Shown in pieces: positions 28,736 to 38,937 of a stretch of DNA of 64,000 bases (position 1 is its first letter; the number at the start of each line of letters is the position of its first letter). This stretch comes from Herbaspirillum sp. GW103 (GTDB lineage Bacteria; Pseudomonadota; Gammaproteobacteria; Burkholderiales; Burkholderiaceae_D), in NCBI RefSeq assembly GCF_000261365.1, contig NZ_AJVC01000006.1, positions 830,899 through 894,898 on the forward strand, read 5' to 3'. The position numbers and the translations under genes were made by a program. The notes under the pieces are model-generated. The model was not told the DNA's origin and made no database searches. It worked only from the letters and a program-made list of their open reading frames with translations.

Positions 28736-29244
28736 GCACAACACCTTCCCAGCTTGATGCAGAAGCGCTGTACCAGACCCTGGTGCAGCAGATCCAAGCC
28801 GGCCTGCAGGGCGCAACCGAGGTTGCGCTGGTGGGCATCCACTCGGGCGGCGCCTGGCTGGCCGAACGCCTGGCGGCTGAACTGGGCCTGGGCGAACGCC
28901 TGGGCTTCGTCGATGTGTCCTTCTATCGCGACGACTTTTCCGAGAAGGGCTTGCGCGCCGATGTGAAGCCCAGCCAGATTCCCTTCGATGTCGAGGGGGC
29001 TACCATCCTGCTGGTCGACGACGTGCTCTATACCGGTCGGACCACGCGTGCGGCCATCAACGAACTGTTCGACTATGGTCGCCCGGCGCGCGTGCTGCTG
29101 GCGGCGCTGGTAGACCGCGGTGGTCGCGAGCTGCCCATTGCCGCCGATTTCGTGGCGACCTCGGTTGAACTCACCAAACAAGAAAACCTGCAACTGCAAC
29201 GCGCCGACGACGGCCGCTTCTCACTCACGGTGGTCCATGCTTAA
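28732..29244 (+). CDS. pyrR: PyrR bifunctional pyrimidine operon regulator / uracil phosphoribosyltransferase
   Basis: 170 aa type I phosphoribosyltransferase; the PRPP loop reads [16 protein letters not shown], with [11 protein letters not shown] near the N-terminus. PyrR proteins can regulate pyr mRNA in Gram-positives; in proteobacteria they mainly show UPRTase activity or are of unclear regulatory role. ATGA overlap with ruvX and an 8-bp overlap with pyrB show tight coupling. I saw no anti-terminator structure upstream of pyrB. Confidence 0.92.
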   Translation: MSTTPSQLDAEALYQTLVQQIQAGLQGATEVALVGIHSGGAWLAERLAAELGLGERLGFVDVSFYRDDFSEKGLRADVKPSQIPFDVEGATILLVDDVLYTGRTTRAAINELFDYGRPARVLLAALVDRGGRELPIAADFVATSVELTKQENLQLQRADDGRFSLTVVHA

Positions 29245-30196
29245 TCCCCAACTCAACAAAAACGGCGAACTGCAACACCTGCTGACCATCGAGGGTCTGC
29301 CGCGCTCGATCCTGACGCACATCCTCGATACCGCATCGTCCTTCGTCAGCATCGGTGACCGCGAAGTCAAGAAGGTGCCGTTGATGCGCGGCAAGAGCGT
29401 CTTCAACCTGTTCTTCGAGAATTCCACGCGCACCCGCACCACCTTCGAGATCGCCTCCAAGCGTCTGTCGGCGGACGTGATCAATCTCAACATCCAGGCT
29501 TCCAGCACCAGCAAGGGCGAGTCGCTCCTGGACACCATCGACAACCTGGCGGCCATGCACGCCGACATGTTCGTGGTGCGTCATGCGCAATCGGGCGCGC
29601 CCTTCCTGATCGCCAAGCACCTGATCGATACGAAGCAGTCGCACGTCCACGTGGTCAACGCCGGTGATGGCCGCCACGCGCACCCGACTCAGGGTCTGCT
29701 GGACATGTACACCATCCGTCACTACAAGAAGGACTTCACCAACCTGCGTGTGGCCATCGTGGGCGATATCCTGCACAGCCGCGTGGCCCGTTCGGATATC
29801 CACGCGCTGACCACCCTGGGTGTGCCGGAAGTGCGCGCCATCGGCCCGCGCACCTTGCTGCCCAGCGGCCTGGAGCAGATGGGCGTGCGCGTCTTCCACA
29901 ACATGGAAGAGGGCTTGAAGGATGTGGACGTGATCATCATGCTGCGCCTGCAGAACGAGCGCATGAGCGGGGCCTTGCTGCCCTCGGCGCAGGAGTTCTT
30001 CAAGAGCTATGGCCTGACACCGGAACGTCTGGCCCTGGCCAAGCCGGATGCCATCGTCATGCACCCTGGCCCGATGAACCGTGGTGTGGAAATCGATTCA
30101 GCCGTGGCCGATGGTGCTCAGGCCGTGATCCTGCCGCAGGTGACCTTCGGCATCGCCGTGCGCATGGCGGTCATGAGCATCGTGGCCGGCAATTGA
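29237..30196 (+). CDS. pyrB: aspartate carbamoyltransferase catalytic subunit
   Basis: 319 aa. Carbamoyl-phosphate loop [13 protein letters not shown], the segment with RHAQSGAPF, and [10 protein letters not shown] are intact. Catalyses carbamoyl phosphate + aspartate to carbamoyl aspartate, first committed step of pyrimidine synthesis. The start is the ATG at 29237, overlapping the pyrR end by 8 bp. It is followed by a dihydroorotase homologue without the metal motif, as in Pseudomonas where PyrB and PyrC' form one complex; no pyrI is present. Confidence 0.95.
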   Translation: MLNPQLNKNGELQHLLTIEGLPRSILTHILDTASSFVSIGDREVKKVPLMRGKSVFNLFFENSTRTRTTFEIASKRLSADVINLNIQASSTSKGESLLDTIDNLAAMHADMFVVRHAQSGAPFLIAKHLIDTKQSHVHVVNAGDGRHAHPTQGLLDMYTIRHYKKDFTNLRVAIVGDILHSRVARSDIHALTTLGVPEVRAIGPRTLLPSGLEQMGVRVFHNMEEGLKDVDVIIMLRLQNERMSGALLPSAQEFFKSYGLTPERLALAKPDAIVMHPGPMNRGVEIDSAVADGAQAVILPQVTFGIAVRMAVMSIVAGN

Positions 30197-30260
30197 ATCC
30201 CAGGCTGACGACGACTATCCCCGCGACGTTTTGAACGATCCGTTAAGAAGACAAGAACTG

Positions 30261-31547
30261 ATGAAACTGCATATCAAGAACGGCCGCCTGATCGACCCGG
30301 CCAACGGCATCGATGCCCAGCAGGATGTGTATGTGGCCGCCGGCAAGATCGTCGGTGTGGGCCAGGCCCCGGCCGACTTCGTGGCCAACAAGACCATCGA
30401 CGCCACCGGCCTGATCGTGGCCCCCGGCCTGGTGGACCTGTCGGCGCGCCTGCGCGAGCCCGGCTACGAGTACAAGGCCACGCTGGAGTCCGAGATGCAG
30501 GCCGCCATCCAGGGCGGCGTGACCAGCCTGGTCTGTCCGCCCGATACCGATCCGGTGCTGGACGAACCCGGCCTGGTGGAAATGCTCAAGCACCGCGCCC
30601 GTTCGCTGAACCAGGCGCACGTCTATCCGCTGGGCGCGCTCACCGCCGGCCTGAAAGGAAAGGCGCTGACCGAAATGGCCGAGCTGACCGACGCCGGCTG
30701 CATCGGCTTCTCGCAAGCCGAAGAGCCCATCACCGATACCACGGTGCTGCTCTCGGCGCTGCAGTATGCCAAGACCTTCAACTACACCGTCTGGCTGCGT
30801 CCGCAGGACCCGCACCTGGGGCGCTCGGGTATCGCCCACAGCGGTCCGGCCGCCTCGCGCCTGGGCTTGTCGGGGGTGCCGGTGATGTCGGAAACGATTG
30901 CGCTCTACACCCTCTTTGAACTGATGCGCGCCACCGGCGCCCGTGTTCACCTCTGCCGCATGTCCTCGGCGGCGGGGCTGGAGCTGGTGCGCCAGGCCAA
31001 GAGCGAAGGACTGCCGGTGACCTGCGACGTGGGCGTACACCATATCCATCTGTGCGACCTCGACATCGGCTTCTTCGATTCCAACGCCCGCATGACGCCG
31101 CCACTGCGCTCGCAGCGCGACCGTGAAGCGATTCGTACCGCCTTGCTGGATGGCACCATCGATGCCGTCTGCTCCGACCACACCCCGGTCGATGACGACG
31201 AGAAGCTGCTGCCCTTCGGCGAAGCCTCGCCGGGCGCCACCGGCCTGGAGCTGCTGCTGTCGCTGTCGCTGAAGTGGGCGCTGGAGACAGAAGGCGAGGG
31301 CAAGGAAGTGCTGTCCAAGGCCATCTCCAAGGTCACCCACCGCGCCGCCAAGGTGGCGGGCCTGAAGGCCGGCAATCTGGCCGTGGGCAGCGTGGCCGAC
31401 CTCTGCCTGTTCGATCCGAACATCCTGTGGAAGGTACAGGGTTCCGCCCTGGCCAGCCAGGGCAAGCACACCCCGTTCCTGGGCTACGAGTTGCCTGGCG
31501 TGGTCAAGGCGACCATCGTGTCGGGGCACATTGCCTTCGAGCGTTGA
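30261..31547 (+). CDS. dihydroorotase-like protein PyrC', predicted catalytically inactive
   Basis: 428 aa with the class I dihydroorotase fold. The usual metal-binding HxH after GLVD is replaced by S61-A62-R63 (GLVDLSARLREPG), while CSDHTPVDDDEK near the C-terminus is kept. Loss of HxH predicts no hydrolase activity. Known Pseudomonas PyrC' proteins of this kind are structural partners of PyrB; that role is inferred here from adjacency to pyrB. A true dihydroorotase must be elsewhere in the genome. ATG 30261 is chosen over an upstream ATG at 30231. Confidence 0.88.
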   Translation: MKLHIKNGRLIDPANGIDAQQDVYVAAGKIVGVGQAPADFVANKTIDATGLIVAPGLVDLSARLREPGYEYKATLESEMQAAIQGGVTSLVCPPDTDPVLDEPGLVEMLKHRARSLNQAHVYPLGALTAGLKGKALTEMAELTDAGCIGFSQAEEPITDTTVLLSALQYAKTFNYTVWLRPQDPHLGRSGIAHSGPAASRLGLSGVPVMSETIALYTLFELMRATGARVHLCRMSSAAGLELVRQAKSEGLPVTCDVGVHHIHLCDLDIGFFDSNARMTPPLRSQRDREAIRTALLDGTIDAVCSDHTPVDDDEKLLPFGEASPGATGLELLLSLSLKWALETEGEGKEVLSKAISKVTHRAAKVAGLKAGNLAVGSVADLCLFDPNILWKVQGSALASQGKHTPFLGYELPGVVKATIVSGHIAFER

Positions 31548-31662
31548 TATTGTGACGTTTGATTTTCACTTGATCGATGCTTGTCTTCGGGCAAGTGCGT
31601 TCTTGATTTTCGATTAAGCGGTTTTTTCGTCGACCTCGACCTGATCACGATCCGACTACGCC

Positions 31663-32463
31663 ATGTTCGTTTTTCGTCTGCTGCGCCTGATCGCACATCT
31701 CTTCAAGGGCATGGCGGTGTGCGCCTTCCTGTTCCCGTTCACTTCCGAGAAGGGCCGGGAGGCGCATATCCGGCGCTGGTCACGCAAGCTGTTGCGCATC
31801 TGCGGTATCGAGGTGCGTATCGACAGCCCGTTGCCTATCCCGCGTTCGCTGCTGGTATCCAATCACGTGAGCTGGCTCGATATCTTCGTGGTCAATTCGC
31901 TGCAGCCTTGTCGCTTCGTGGCCAAGTCGGAAATTCGCGGCTGGCCGCTCATCGGCTGGCTGTGCGCCAAGACCGGGACCATCTTCATCTCGCGCGGCAA
32001 GGCCAGCGATGTGCGGCGCATTTTCAAAGGTCTGGTCGAGAGTATCGAAAAGGATGAACACGTGGCCTTCTTTCCTGAAGGCACGACGGCGGCACAAGGG
32101 ACGCTCTTGCCCTTCCACGCGAACCTGTTCGAGGCTGCCATCGATGCGAGAGCACCGGTGCAGCCGTACGCGCTGCGGTATGTGGATGCCGGGGGCAAGC
32201 TGCATGGTGCGGCTGACTTCATCGGCGAGATGTCCATTGCCGAGAGCATCGTCACCATCCTCAAGGCGCGCGGCATGAGGGCCGAACTGAAGCAATTGCC
32301 GCTCATCAGCACCGAGGGTGCGCATCGGCGCGACCTTGCGCGCACGGCACGTGAAGTCATTGCCACGGGTTTGGGCTATTCTCTGGAGTCGCTCAGCCCG
32401 GCCGGCGTGCCTGCGGGCACGGCACCTGGAACAGCGCCCGATCCTCAAGTCGCACCGCACTGA
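31663..32463 (+). CDS. plsC: 1-acyl-sn-glycerol-3-phosphate acyltransferase
   Basis: 266 aa. Acyltransferase motif I NHVSWLD (H68, D73), a motif II-like ISRGKA, motif III FPEGTT (residues 137-142), and a hydrophobic N-terminus for membrane association. Makes phosphatidic acid from lysophosphatidic acid. Its last 71 bp overlap the convergent apaH gene; the C-terminal 25 residues are Ala/Pro/Gly-rich and look dispensable. A 115-bp gap with a small TTCG-loop hairpin separates it from the pyr genes. Confidence 0.92.
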   Translation: MFVFRLLRLIAHLFKGMAVCAFLFPFTSEKGREAHIRRWSRKLLRICGIEVRIDSPLPIPRSLLVSNHVSWLDIFVVNSLQPCRFVAKSEIRGWPLIGWLCAKTGTIFISRGKASDVRRIFKGLVESIEKDEHVAFFPEGTTAAQGTLLPFHANLFEAAIDARAPVQPYALRYVDAGGKLHGAADFIGEMSIAESIVTILKARGMRAELKQLPLISTEGAHRRDLARTAREVIATGLGYSLESLSPAGVPAGTAPGTAPDPQVAPH

Positions 32464-33235
32464 GTTGTCCGCCCCAGACGCAGCCTGTATCGAGAGCGAT
32501 CAGGTTGGGGCGCATCAGTAGTCCCAACGTGGACCAGTGCCCGAAGACCACGGTCACGTCCTCGGTACGTCGTCCCGGCACCTCGAACCAGGGCATCAAG
32601 CCGTCCGGCGCTGCTGCCGCACCTTCCTTCACCGAAAAATCCATGGTCCCGTCCGCCTGGCAGAAGCGCAGGCGGGTGAAGGCATTGATGATGCAGCGCA
32701 GGCGGTCGTGGCCGACGAGCTCATCGGACCAGCGTTCGGGCTGGTTGCCGTACATGTGACGCAGGAAGACCATCCACTGGTCGCTGCGCAGCATGGTTTC
32801 CACTTCGTTGGCCAGGGCCAGGGCCTGGTGCAGATCCCATTGCGGCAGCACGCCGGCGTGGACGATCAGGTGGCCCTGTTGGTGGATGGCCAGGGGCCGG
32901 TGGCGCAGCCAGTCGATGAGCTCTTGGCGGTCGGGGGCATTGAGGATGTCATCCAGGGTATCGTCGCGATGCGCGGGTCGGATACCGCAGGCCACGGCCA
33001 GCAGGTGCAGGTCGTGATTGCCCAGAACAGCCCGGGCGCGCTCGCCCATCTGCATCACGGTGCGCAGGGTTTGCAGGGATTGGGGGCCGCGGTTGATGAG
33101 GTCGCCGGCGAAGATGAGCTGCTGCTGGTTTTCTTCCGGAATATTGGCCAGCAAGCGCTGCAGCGGCGTATTGCATCCCTGCAGGTCACCGATGACGTAG
33201 ACACGCGAATCCGAACGAGCGTGGCTGTTCATCAT
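32393..33235 (-). CDS. apaH: symmetrical bis(5'-nucleosyl)-tetraphosphatase
   Basis: 280 aa calcineurin-type phosphoesterase that splits Ap4A into two ADP. Metal motifs [14 protein letters not shown] and GNHD are present, with HAGVLPQWD and FGHWSTLG downstream. Its start lies 1 bp after the rmlA stop, so the polysaccharide transcript may read into it. Its 3' end overlaps plsC on the opposite strand by 71 bp. Two consecutive ATGs are possible starts. Confidence 0.95.
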   Translation of the reverse strand: MMNSHARSDSRVYVIGDLQGCNTPLQRLLANIPEENQQQLIFAGDLINRGPQSLQTLRTVMQMGERARAVLGNHDLHLLAVACGIRPAHRDDTLDDILNAPDRQELIDWLRHRPLAIHQQGHLIVHAGVLPQWDLHQALALANEVETMLRSDQWMVFLRHMYGNQPERWSDELVGHDRLRCIINAFTRLRFCQADGTMDFSVKEGAAAAPDGLMPWFEVPGRRTEDVTVVFGHWSTLGLLMRPNLIALDTGCVWGGQLSAVRLEDRALFQVPCPQARRPG

Positions 33236-33236
33236 T

Positions 33237-34112
33237 TTATTGAACGAGGCGCATCAGGTATCGACCGTAATCAGTCTTGACCAGAGGGGCCGCCAGTTTC
33301 AGGATATGTTCGCGATCAATCCAGCGATTGAGGAAGGCAATTTCCTCCGGGCAGCACACCATCAGTCCCTGGCGTTGCTGTACCGAGGCCACGAAATTAG
33401 CGGCATCAAGCATGCTGCTGTGGGTGCCGGTATCCAGCCAGGCATAACCGCGTCCCAGTATCTCGACGTCGAGCAGTTGATGTTCGAGGTAGAACTTGTT
33501 GATATCAGTGATTTCGAGTTCACCACGAGCAGAGGGACGTATGGAGGCTGCCACATCGCACACCTGCTTGTCATAGAAGTAAAGCCCCGTGACGGCATAG
33601 TTGCTCTTGGGGACCGTCGGCTTCTCCTCAATGCTGAGGGCGCGCTGCTGTTTATCGAATTCGACGACGCCGTAACGTTGAGGATCCTGAACGTGGTAGG
33701 CGAACACACTGGCGCGATCGACGCTATCGCGGGCACGCTTGAGCATCTGAGTAAGTTCGTTTCCGAAGAAGATGTTGTCACCCAGGATCAGAGTACTAGG
33801 ATCCCCGTCGATGAAGTCCTTGCCAATCAGGAAGGCTTGCGCCAGTCCATCCGGCGAATCTTGCACAGCGTAACGCAGATTCAGGCCCCATTGACTACCA
33901 TCACCCAGCAGATCCTCGAAACGCGGTGTGTCCTGAGGTGTGGAGATGATGAGCACATCCCGGATACCGCCCAGCATGAGGGTGCTCAGCGGATAGTAGA
34001 TCATCGGCTTGTCGTAGACCGGCATGAGCTGCTTAGAGACCGATTTGGTCATCGGGTACAGGCGTGTGCCACTACCACCTGCGAGGATGATGCCTTTGCG
34101 TACTTGGGTCAT
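33237..34112 (-). CDS. rmlA: glucose-1-phosphate thymidylyltransferase
   Basis: 291 aa, standard RmlA length. N-terminal [18 protein letters not shown] nucleotide site, [12 protein letters not shown], and ILGDNIFFG with the metal-binding Asp. Makes dTDP-glucose from dTTP and glucose 1-phosphate. It follows rmlB with a 2-bp gap and is the last gene of the polysaccharide cluster proper. No rmlC or rmlD is in the window, so its product probably feeds the amino-deoxyhexose branch. Confidence 0.96.
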   Translation of the reverse strand: MTQVRKGIILAGGSGTRLYPMTKSVSKQLMPVYDKPMIYYPLSTLMLGGIRDVLIISTPQDTPRFEDLLGDGSQWGLNLRYAVQDSPDGLAQAFLIGKDFIDGDPSTLILGDNIFFGNELTQMLKRARDSVDRASVFAYHVQDPQRYGVVEFDKQQRALSIEEKPTVPKSNYAVTGLYFYDKQVCDVAASIRPSARGELEITDINKFYLEHQLLDVEILGRGYAWLDTGTHSSMLDAANFVASVQQRQGLMVCCPEEIAFLNRWIDREHILKLAAPLVKTDYGRYLMRLVQ

Positions 34113-34114
34113 GG

Positions 34115-35173
34115 TTATTTTCCGTATTGCTGATCAATCCACGTGCGGTAGGTGCCACTGGTTACATTTTCTACCCAGTCCGCATGGTCAAGATACCAGC
34201 GTACCGTTTTTCTGATTCCGGTTTCGAAGGTCTCTGCCGGTCGCCATCCGAGTTCGCGCTCAAGTTTGCCGGCGTCGATGGCGTAGCGACGATCATGCCC
34301 AGGGCGGTCGCTCACAAAGGTAATCTGTCTCGAATAGGCTTGCCCATCGGCACGTGGTTGCAGTTCATCTAGCGTCGCACACAGCGTCCGTACCACATCC
34401 AGGTTCGCCTTCTCATTCCAGCCGCCTACGTTGTAGGTTTGCCCGGTGGTGCCGGCTTCCAGTACCCGGCGAATCGCACTGCAATGGTCGCTCACGTAGA
34501 GCCAATCGCGGATCTGCTGGCCGTCACCGTAGATGGGAAGGGGCTTCCCTTTGAGTGCATTGTGTATGCACAGCGGGATCAGTTTCTCCGGGAAGTGGTA
34601 GGGACCGTAGTTGTTGGAGCAATTGGTGGTCAGTGTAGGCAGACCGTAGGTATGGTGGTAAGCGCGGACCAGGTGGTCGCTCGCGGCTTTGCTTGCTGAA
34701 TACGGACTATTGGGCTCGTACGGATGGGTTTCAGTAAAGGCTGGAGCACTCTTCTCCAGCGATCCGTAGACTTCGTCGGTGGAAACGTGCAGGAATCGGA
34801 ACGCTGAGGCCGCCACCCCGTCCAGTGCCTGCCAGTATTGCTTCACGGCCTCCAGAAGGCGCTGGGTGCCGACCACGTTTGTCTGCACGAAGGCTTCGGG
34901 ACCATGAATGCTACGGTCCACATGCGATTCGGCTGCAAAGTGGACCACTGCGCGGGGCCGGTGCTGCTCCAGCAGGCGCTTCAACAACTTTGCATCGGCG
35001 ATATCGCCATGCACGAATAGATGTCGTGCATCCCCCTTGAGCGAGGCCAGGTTGGCGAGATTGCCTGCATAGGTAAGCAGGTCGAGATTGACGACCGGTT
35101 CATCGCAAGTAGCGAGCCAGTCGAGTACGAAGTTGCTACCGATGAAGCCGGCGCCGCCAGTGACTAGGATCAT
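34115..35173 (-). CDS. rmlB: dTDP-glucose 4,6-dehydratase
   Basis: 352 aa extended [15 protein letters not shown] site, STDEVYGSL (catalytic Thr/Asp/Glu region) and [10 protein letters not shown] (YxxxK). Converts dTDP-glucose to dTDP-4-keto-6-deoxyglucose. Paired with rmlA downstream. The keto intermediate is the substrate of the FdtA/QdtA-like isomerase encoded at 54081. Confidence 0.96.
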   Translation of the reverse strand: MILVTGGAGFIGSNFVLDWLATCDEPVVNLDLLTYAGNLANLASLKGDARHLFVHGDIADAKLLKRLLEQHRPRAVVHFAAESHVDRSIHGPEAFVQTNVVGTQRLLEAVKQYWQALDGVAASAFRFLHVSTDEVYGSLEKSAPAFTETHPYEPNSPYSASKAASDHLVRAYHHTYGLPTLTTNCSNNYGPYHFPEKLIPLCIHNALKGKPLPIYGDGQQIRDWLYVSDHCSAIRRVLEAGTTGQTYNVGGWNEKANLDVVRTLCATLDELQPRADGQAYSRQITFVSDRPGHDRRYAIDAGKLERELGWRPAETFETGIRKTVRWYLDHADWVENVTSGTYRTWIDQQYGK

Positions 35174-35227
35174 GAAGTTCTTATGTCGAGAAGAGGTGAA
35201 GGATTCGGGCCAATGTCCGCTGCCTTG

Positions 35228-35995
35228 TCAACGGATGACAAGTTCGAGCAGCTTGAGAGGATATTTGGAAAGGATCTTGAGCATGTTGGTGCGCAGCCCG
35301 TTTTCGCGGCAAGCTCGTAGCACTTCCCGGTTGAGGCGGATCTTCGACTTAATACCGCCGGTGCTGGCGCCTCCAGTCTGCATGCGCACGAATATTGTGG
35401 AAAAGTGGCGATAGCGCAGGTCTGTGTCATGAAAGGCGCGCAAGATGAATTCGAAATCCCCTGCGATCCGATAGCTGGTCTTGAACCGTCCAACGCGCTC
35501 TATGACGGAGCGGCGCAAGAATAGAGCGGGATGCGCGGGCTGCCAGCCCCAGGCCAGGCGTGCTGGATGAAAACGGTCCGAGCGATAGCGACGCACGATG
35601 CGTTCCGGATTGTCAGCATGAAAGAATGCCACATCGCCGAGCAGGGCTTCTAGGTGGTGCTCCTGCATCTGTTGCGCGACCTCTGCAAGTGCGCCTGGCC
35701 ATGCGTAATGATCATCGGCATTCAGGAAACAGATGATATCGCCGCTCGCATGTGCCAGCCCTTTGTTCATCGCGTCATAGATACCCTGGTCTGGCTCGCT
35801 GATGATCTTGGCCAGATGCGGGCCGAATTTCTCGATGATTTGCAGGGTGCCATCAGTGGATCCTCCATCAATGACGATGTGTTCGATCAATGGCCAGCTT
35901 TGATCTGCCACCGATCGCAAGGCCTTTTCGAGGGTGGATGCGCTGTTGTAGCAAACGGTGATGACCGAAATCCTGAGTGACTTAGGGGTGTTCAT
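35228..35995 (-). CDS. family 2 glycosyltransferase
   Basis: 255 aa GT-A fold. Nucleotide-sugar motifs ISVITVCYNSASTLEKA and IDGGSTDGT, DxD-like CFLNADD, and acceptor-site GDFEFILRAF. Resembles WcaA/WcaE-type enzymes of exopolysaccharide synthesis. The ATG at 35995 is preferred because it begins right at the GT2 domain and just after the upstream gene stop; the frame is open 156 bp further but that runs into the neighbour. Sugar unknown. Confidence 0.87.
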   Translation of the reverse strand: MNTPKSLRISVITVCYNSASTLEKALRSVADQSWPLIEHIVIDGGSTDGTLQIIEKFGPHLAKIISEPDQGIYDAMNKGLAHASGDIICFLNADDHYAWPGALAEVAQQMQEHHLEALLGDVAFFHADNPERIVRRYRSDRFHPARLAWGWQPAHPALFLRRSVIERVGRFKTSYRIAGDFEFILRAFHDTDLRYRHFSTIFVRMQTGGASTGGIKSKIRLNREVLRACRENGLRTNMLKILSKYPLKLLELVIR

Positions 35996-36014
35996 GTGCT
36001 GGGACTTGAGGGCA

Positions 36015-37019
36015 TCAATAACGGATGACTTTGCGCGCAAGATCCTTGAGCCAGCGCGGTGCGAAACGTTGCACCCAACGGCGTCCCCGTACTTTGCCGA
36101 TTCTTTTGAATCCGCCTCTGAATCCGGGCGCCACTGCACGAACCTCGGCAATCCGCAGTTTCAGATCGGCCTCATATCTCTCGTAGACTTGACCTGGTTC
36201 AGGACGCTCTGCAGTGTAGAACGTCGAGAGACGATCAAAACTCCCGTCGTCAAGCAGCTGGAACTGATGGAAGTGATAAAACAGCAGAGGCGTGCCGTCC
36301 ACCATGATGTTACCTTCGCTATCGCATGCGAATTGATATTGCGAATAATTCCAGGGAGCGATGCCAGCCCCCGGGTGCATGATGATGTGGCAGCCGCTGT
36401 AGAGTTCAGGCCAAGGGTCCAGATACTTTTGGTCACCCATGCGACCTTCTTCAAGGCGGTAGTAACACCATTCTATGCACTGTTCTCGCCATCGTGACAG
36501 GCAGGACATACCCTGGTCGTCTCGCCGGAAACTGACCCATTCGACGCAGAATCGTCCGTTAACGATGCGGTCCTGAAGGCGTGGGCTGAATCGATGCTCT
36601 ATGATGGCGATAGAGGCGTCGGCTATTTCTTCGAATAGCGGTTGTAGCGAAGAATAAAACAACAGGTCAGCATCGAGATAAGTAATGAAGTCGATCTGTG
36701 GATAGGTTTGCAGCAAATACCAAGGCAGACATGGGGATAGAGTCCAGCAATACTCAGCCACTCCGCGATCAGGCTTGACCTTCAGCAACTCATCCGTCTC
36801 GACGTCCGCTAGCGGTATGCAGGTGACATAAGGGAGCTGCAGCTTTTCCAGGATACGTTGCGCCTCGCCATCCATGCAGAGTACGAAGATCCTGACATTG
36901 TCACAATGCCTGTGCACACTGCGCAGCATGGACAGTCCCTTGATCAAGTAGCCGCTGTCGAAGAGGGTGCAGAAGTAGCGGGTATTAGATGATGGCATGG
37001 GCGATTTTACGGCAGACAT
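36015..37019 (-). CDS. glycosyltransferase, GT8-like nucleotide-diphospho-sugar transferase
   Basis: 334 aa. FCTLFDSGYLIKGLSMLRS is the opening strand-helix of a GT-A domain, and TYLDADLLFYSS carries the DxD metal motif. C-terminal HPGAGIAPWNYSQYQ resembles GT8-like transferases. It overlaps the methyltransferase gene upstream by 35 bp, so a start at M8 (MPSSNTRYF) is also possible. Acceptor and donor unknown; cytoplasmic, making part of the repeat unit. Confidence 0.75.
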   Translation of the reverse strand: MSAVKSPMPSSNTRYFCTLFDSGYLIKGLSMLRSVHRHCDNVRIFVLCMDGEAQRILEKLQLPYVTCIPLADVETDELLKVKPDRGVAEYCWTLSPCLPWYLLQTYPQIDFITYLDADLLFYSSLQPLFEEIADASIAIIEHRFSPRLQDRIVNGRFCVEWVSFRRDDQGMSCLSRWREQCIEWCYYRLEEGRMGDQKYLDPWPELYSGCHIIMHPGAGIAPWNYSQYQFACDSEGNIMVDGTPLLFYHFHQFQLLDDGSFDRLSTFYTAERPEPGQVYERYEADLKLRIAEVRAVAPGFRGGFKRIGKVRGRRWVQRFAPRWLKDLARKVIRY

Positions 37020-37806
37020 AGGTACGGGTGTAATGAATCACCGAGGGGTCATCGGGGTCGGACTCCTGCGACAATGTATAGGTGTGGAGACATTCCAGTC
37101 CATACTGCAGGAATAGATGCAGCAGATCTTCTTCGTTGAAATGGATTTCTACGGTCTCGACTCCATAAGCCTGTTTCTGAAAATACCGATGTGGGCGGTT
37201 TGTGTGGACAGGGGTGCGATGGAATATGGCGTATTCCCGGCAAGTTCGCGCTGTTTCCGCGACGGCCTGTTCAAATCCCGGAATATGCAGCAAGCAGCAG
37301 CCGGAGACGACAACATCAAAACTCGCATCCTTGAAACTCATCTGCGTGGCGTCCTCAACATAGAGAGGCATCTCAGGATAATAACGCTTGCCGAGCTCGA
37401 TGAAGGCAGGTGAATAGTCGCAGCCGCTGTAAATCACCGGCATCTGCTTGATCTTCAATACCTCGCCGTAAAAACCGCTGGCGCAGCCGACTTCCAGCAG
37501 AGTCATAGGACGGCCTGCAGGATTGATGGTACGCAAGGCGCCAACAAGAACATCGAAGACATCGATTGCAACCCCCCGTGTATAGTCAGCTAGTTGCTGG
37601 TTGACCAGCTTTCGCTGGCGGGCGGGCAGATCTTGTGATTGCCACGAAGAACGCAGGCGGGCGCTTTCCTGGTGAATATTCGATTTGGGGATGGGTCGAT
37701 ACCCATGCGACACAGATCCGCTATTTGCGTAACGGCTGCGTAGCCGACTCAGCGCACGCTTCAGCTTGGGAAAGCGTGACAACAGCGCTAGTAAGGCCTG
37801 CTTCAT
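36985..37806 (-). CDS. SAM-dependent methyltransferase (class I)
   Basis: 273 aa. SAM motif I LLEVGCASGFYGEVL, acidic YSGCDYSPAF, and motif around FDVVVSGCCLLHI. The N-terminus is basic (FPKLKRALSRLRSR). It overlaps both neighbours (ATGA with the CgeB-like gene upstream, 35 bp with the GT8-like gene downstream). Probably methylates a sugar or acceptor of the polysaccharide; target unknown. Confidence 0.83.
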   Translation of the reverse strand: MKQALLALLSRFPKLKRALSRLRSRYANSGSVSHGYRPIPKSNIHQESARLRSSWQSQDLPARQRKLVNQQLADYTRGVAIDVFDVLVGALRTINPAGRPMTLLEVGCASGFYGEVLKIKQMPVIYSGCDYSPAFIELGKRYYPEMPLYVEDATQMSFKDASFDVVVSGCCLLHIPGFEQAVAETARTCREYAIFHRTPVHTNRPHRYFQKQAYGVETVEIHFNEEDLLHLFLQYGLECLHTYTLSQESDPDDPSVIHYTRTYVCRKIAHAII

Positions 37807-38936
37807 CTCTTTCTCCTGTAATGGCGCTGTAGGATGGGAGCGAGTTCCTTCATGCGCTGTTCATAGGTGTGCTCCGAGAGGGTCCGTCGTTGCCCTGCGG
37901 CAGCAATGGCAGCGGCTTCCTCCGGATGCGCGAGGAAGTAAGTGATCAGTTCCGCCGCTTCCTCCTGAGTAGAGTAGGCGACCACTTCACGGCCGACATC
38001 GAACAACTCGCCCAGATTGTCTTTGCGATCCGTCAAGAGGAGCGCGCCGACACCTGTCGCCTCATATAAACGCATGTTGTTCGCATTATTTTCCGCAACA
38101 TTGATATGGCGATTGAGCGTAATTTTGCTGCGAGCAAGTGAACGATACATATCTAGACCCCAGACCTCACCATGGTGCTTGCGACGGATGGGCGAATTTG
38201 GAGGCAGGCTGTCGGAGCCATATCCAAAGAACTCGATAGGTGTCTTCTCTGCCAAGTACTCAAGTACCGGTACCGCTTTCCCGTGATGGCGGCTGATGCC
38301 ACCTACGAAACTTGCATCCACGTTCTTGTCGACCTTGCCCAACTTTTCCAAGATGCGTGTATCGAATCCTATTCGGAAGTATTCCGATGCAATGCCCATG
38401 TCCCGCAGGCGGGGTACGAAGTGGGGGAAAGATGTCAGGATCAGGTCGTAACTCTGCAGAAACGCTGATGGAGGCAAGGGGCAGGCGATCTGTCCTACGA
38501 TCATGCCGACATGCGGTCGCAGCTTCGCCATGGCGGACGGGGGCAAGAAGCTAAGATCTTGGCAATAGAGAACGTCCGGTTTGTTGCGTATGATCTGCGC
38601 GGTGGCTATTTCTACAAGACCAGGCAGGGAGGCTAGCCAGCGTCCCAGCAGGGGGAGACGGAAGAAACGCGGCCGGACACGCAGAGCCACCGAACTGAAG
38701 CGGATGCCATTTTCCCTGGCCCATGTTTCCTGAAGCGGCAGGCAATTGACAATGAGGTCTTGTGCTTCCCAGCCAAGTGCGTTGAGATGACGCGAATAAA
38801 AATCTGATGTGCCGAAGCATTGATCCAGCAATTGGATCATTTGCTGGGAATAGCTCTGCTTACCCGTCTCAGGAACGTTTAGGTAATGGTTTGTGAGGAA
38901 TGCGGGGTAGTATGTGTCTAGAATCGTGATTTTCAT
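37803..38936 (-). CDS. CgeB-like GT-B glycosyltransferase
   Basis: 377 aa. C-terminal donor-site pattern NNMRLYEATGVGALLLTDRK, with FDVGREVVAYSTQEEAAELI, is typical of the glycosyl transferase 1_2/CgeB group. The N-terminal half (ILDTYYPAFLTNHYLN) is the acceptor Rossmann domain. It is coupled by ATGA to the methyltransferase and is 1 bp after the GT2 gene frame boundary. Sugar specificity unknown. Confidence 0.8.
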   Translation of the reverse strand: MKITILDTYYPAFLTNHYLNVPETGKQSYSQQMIQLLDQCFGTSDFYSRHLNALGWEAQDLIVNCLPLQETWARENGIRFSSVALRVRPRFFRLPLLGRWLASLPGLVEIATAQIIRNKPDVLYCQDLSFLPPSAMAKLRPHVGMIVGQIACPLPPSAFLQSYDLILTSFPHFVPRLRDMGIASEYFRIGFDTRILEKLGKVDKNVDASFVGGISRHHGKAVPVLEYLAEKTPIEFFGYGSDSLPPNSPIRRKHHGEVWGLDMYRSLARSKITLNRHINVAENNANNMRLYEATGVGALLLTDRKDNLGELFDVGREVVAYSTQEEAAELITYFLAHPEEAAAIAAAGQRRTLSEHTYEQRMKELAPILQRHYRRKR

Positions 38937-38937
38937 T

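Noticed and set aside
34115..35173. Complete dTDP-rhamnose pathway
   Set aside because: Only rmlA and rmlB are present; rmlC and rmlD are absent and FdtA/FdtB-like genes indicate a different dTDP-sugar.
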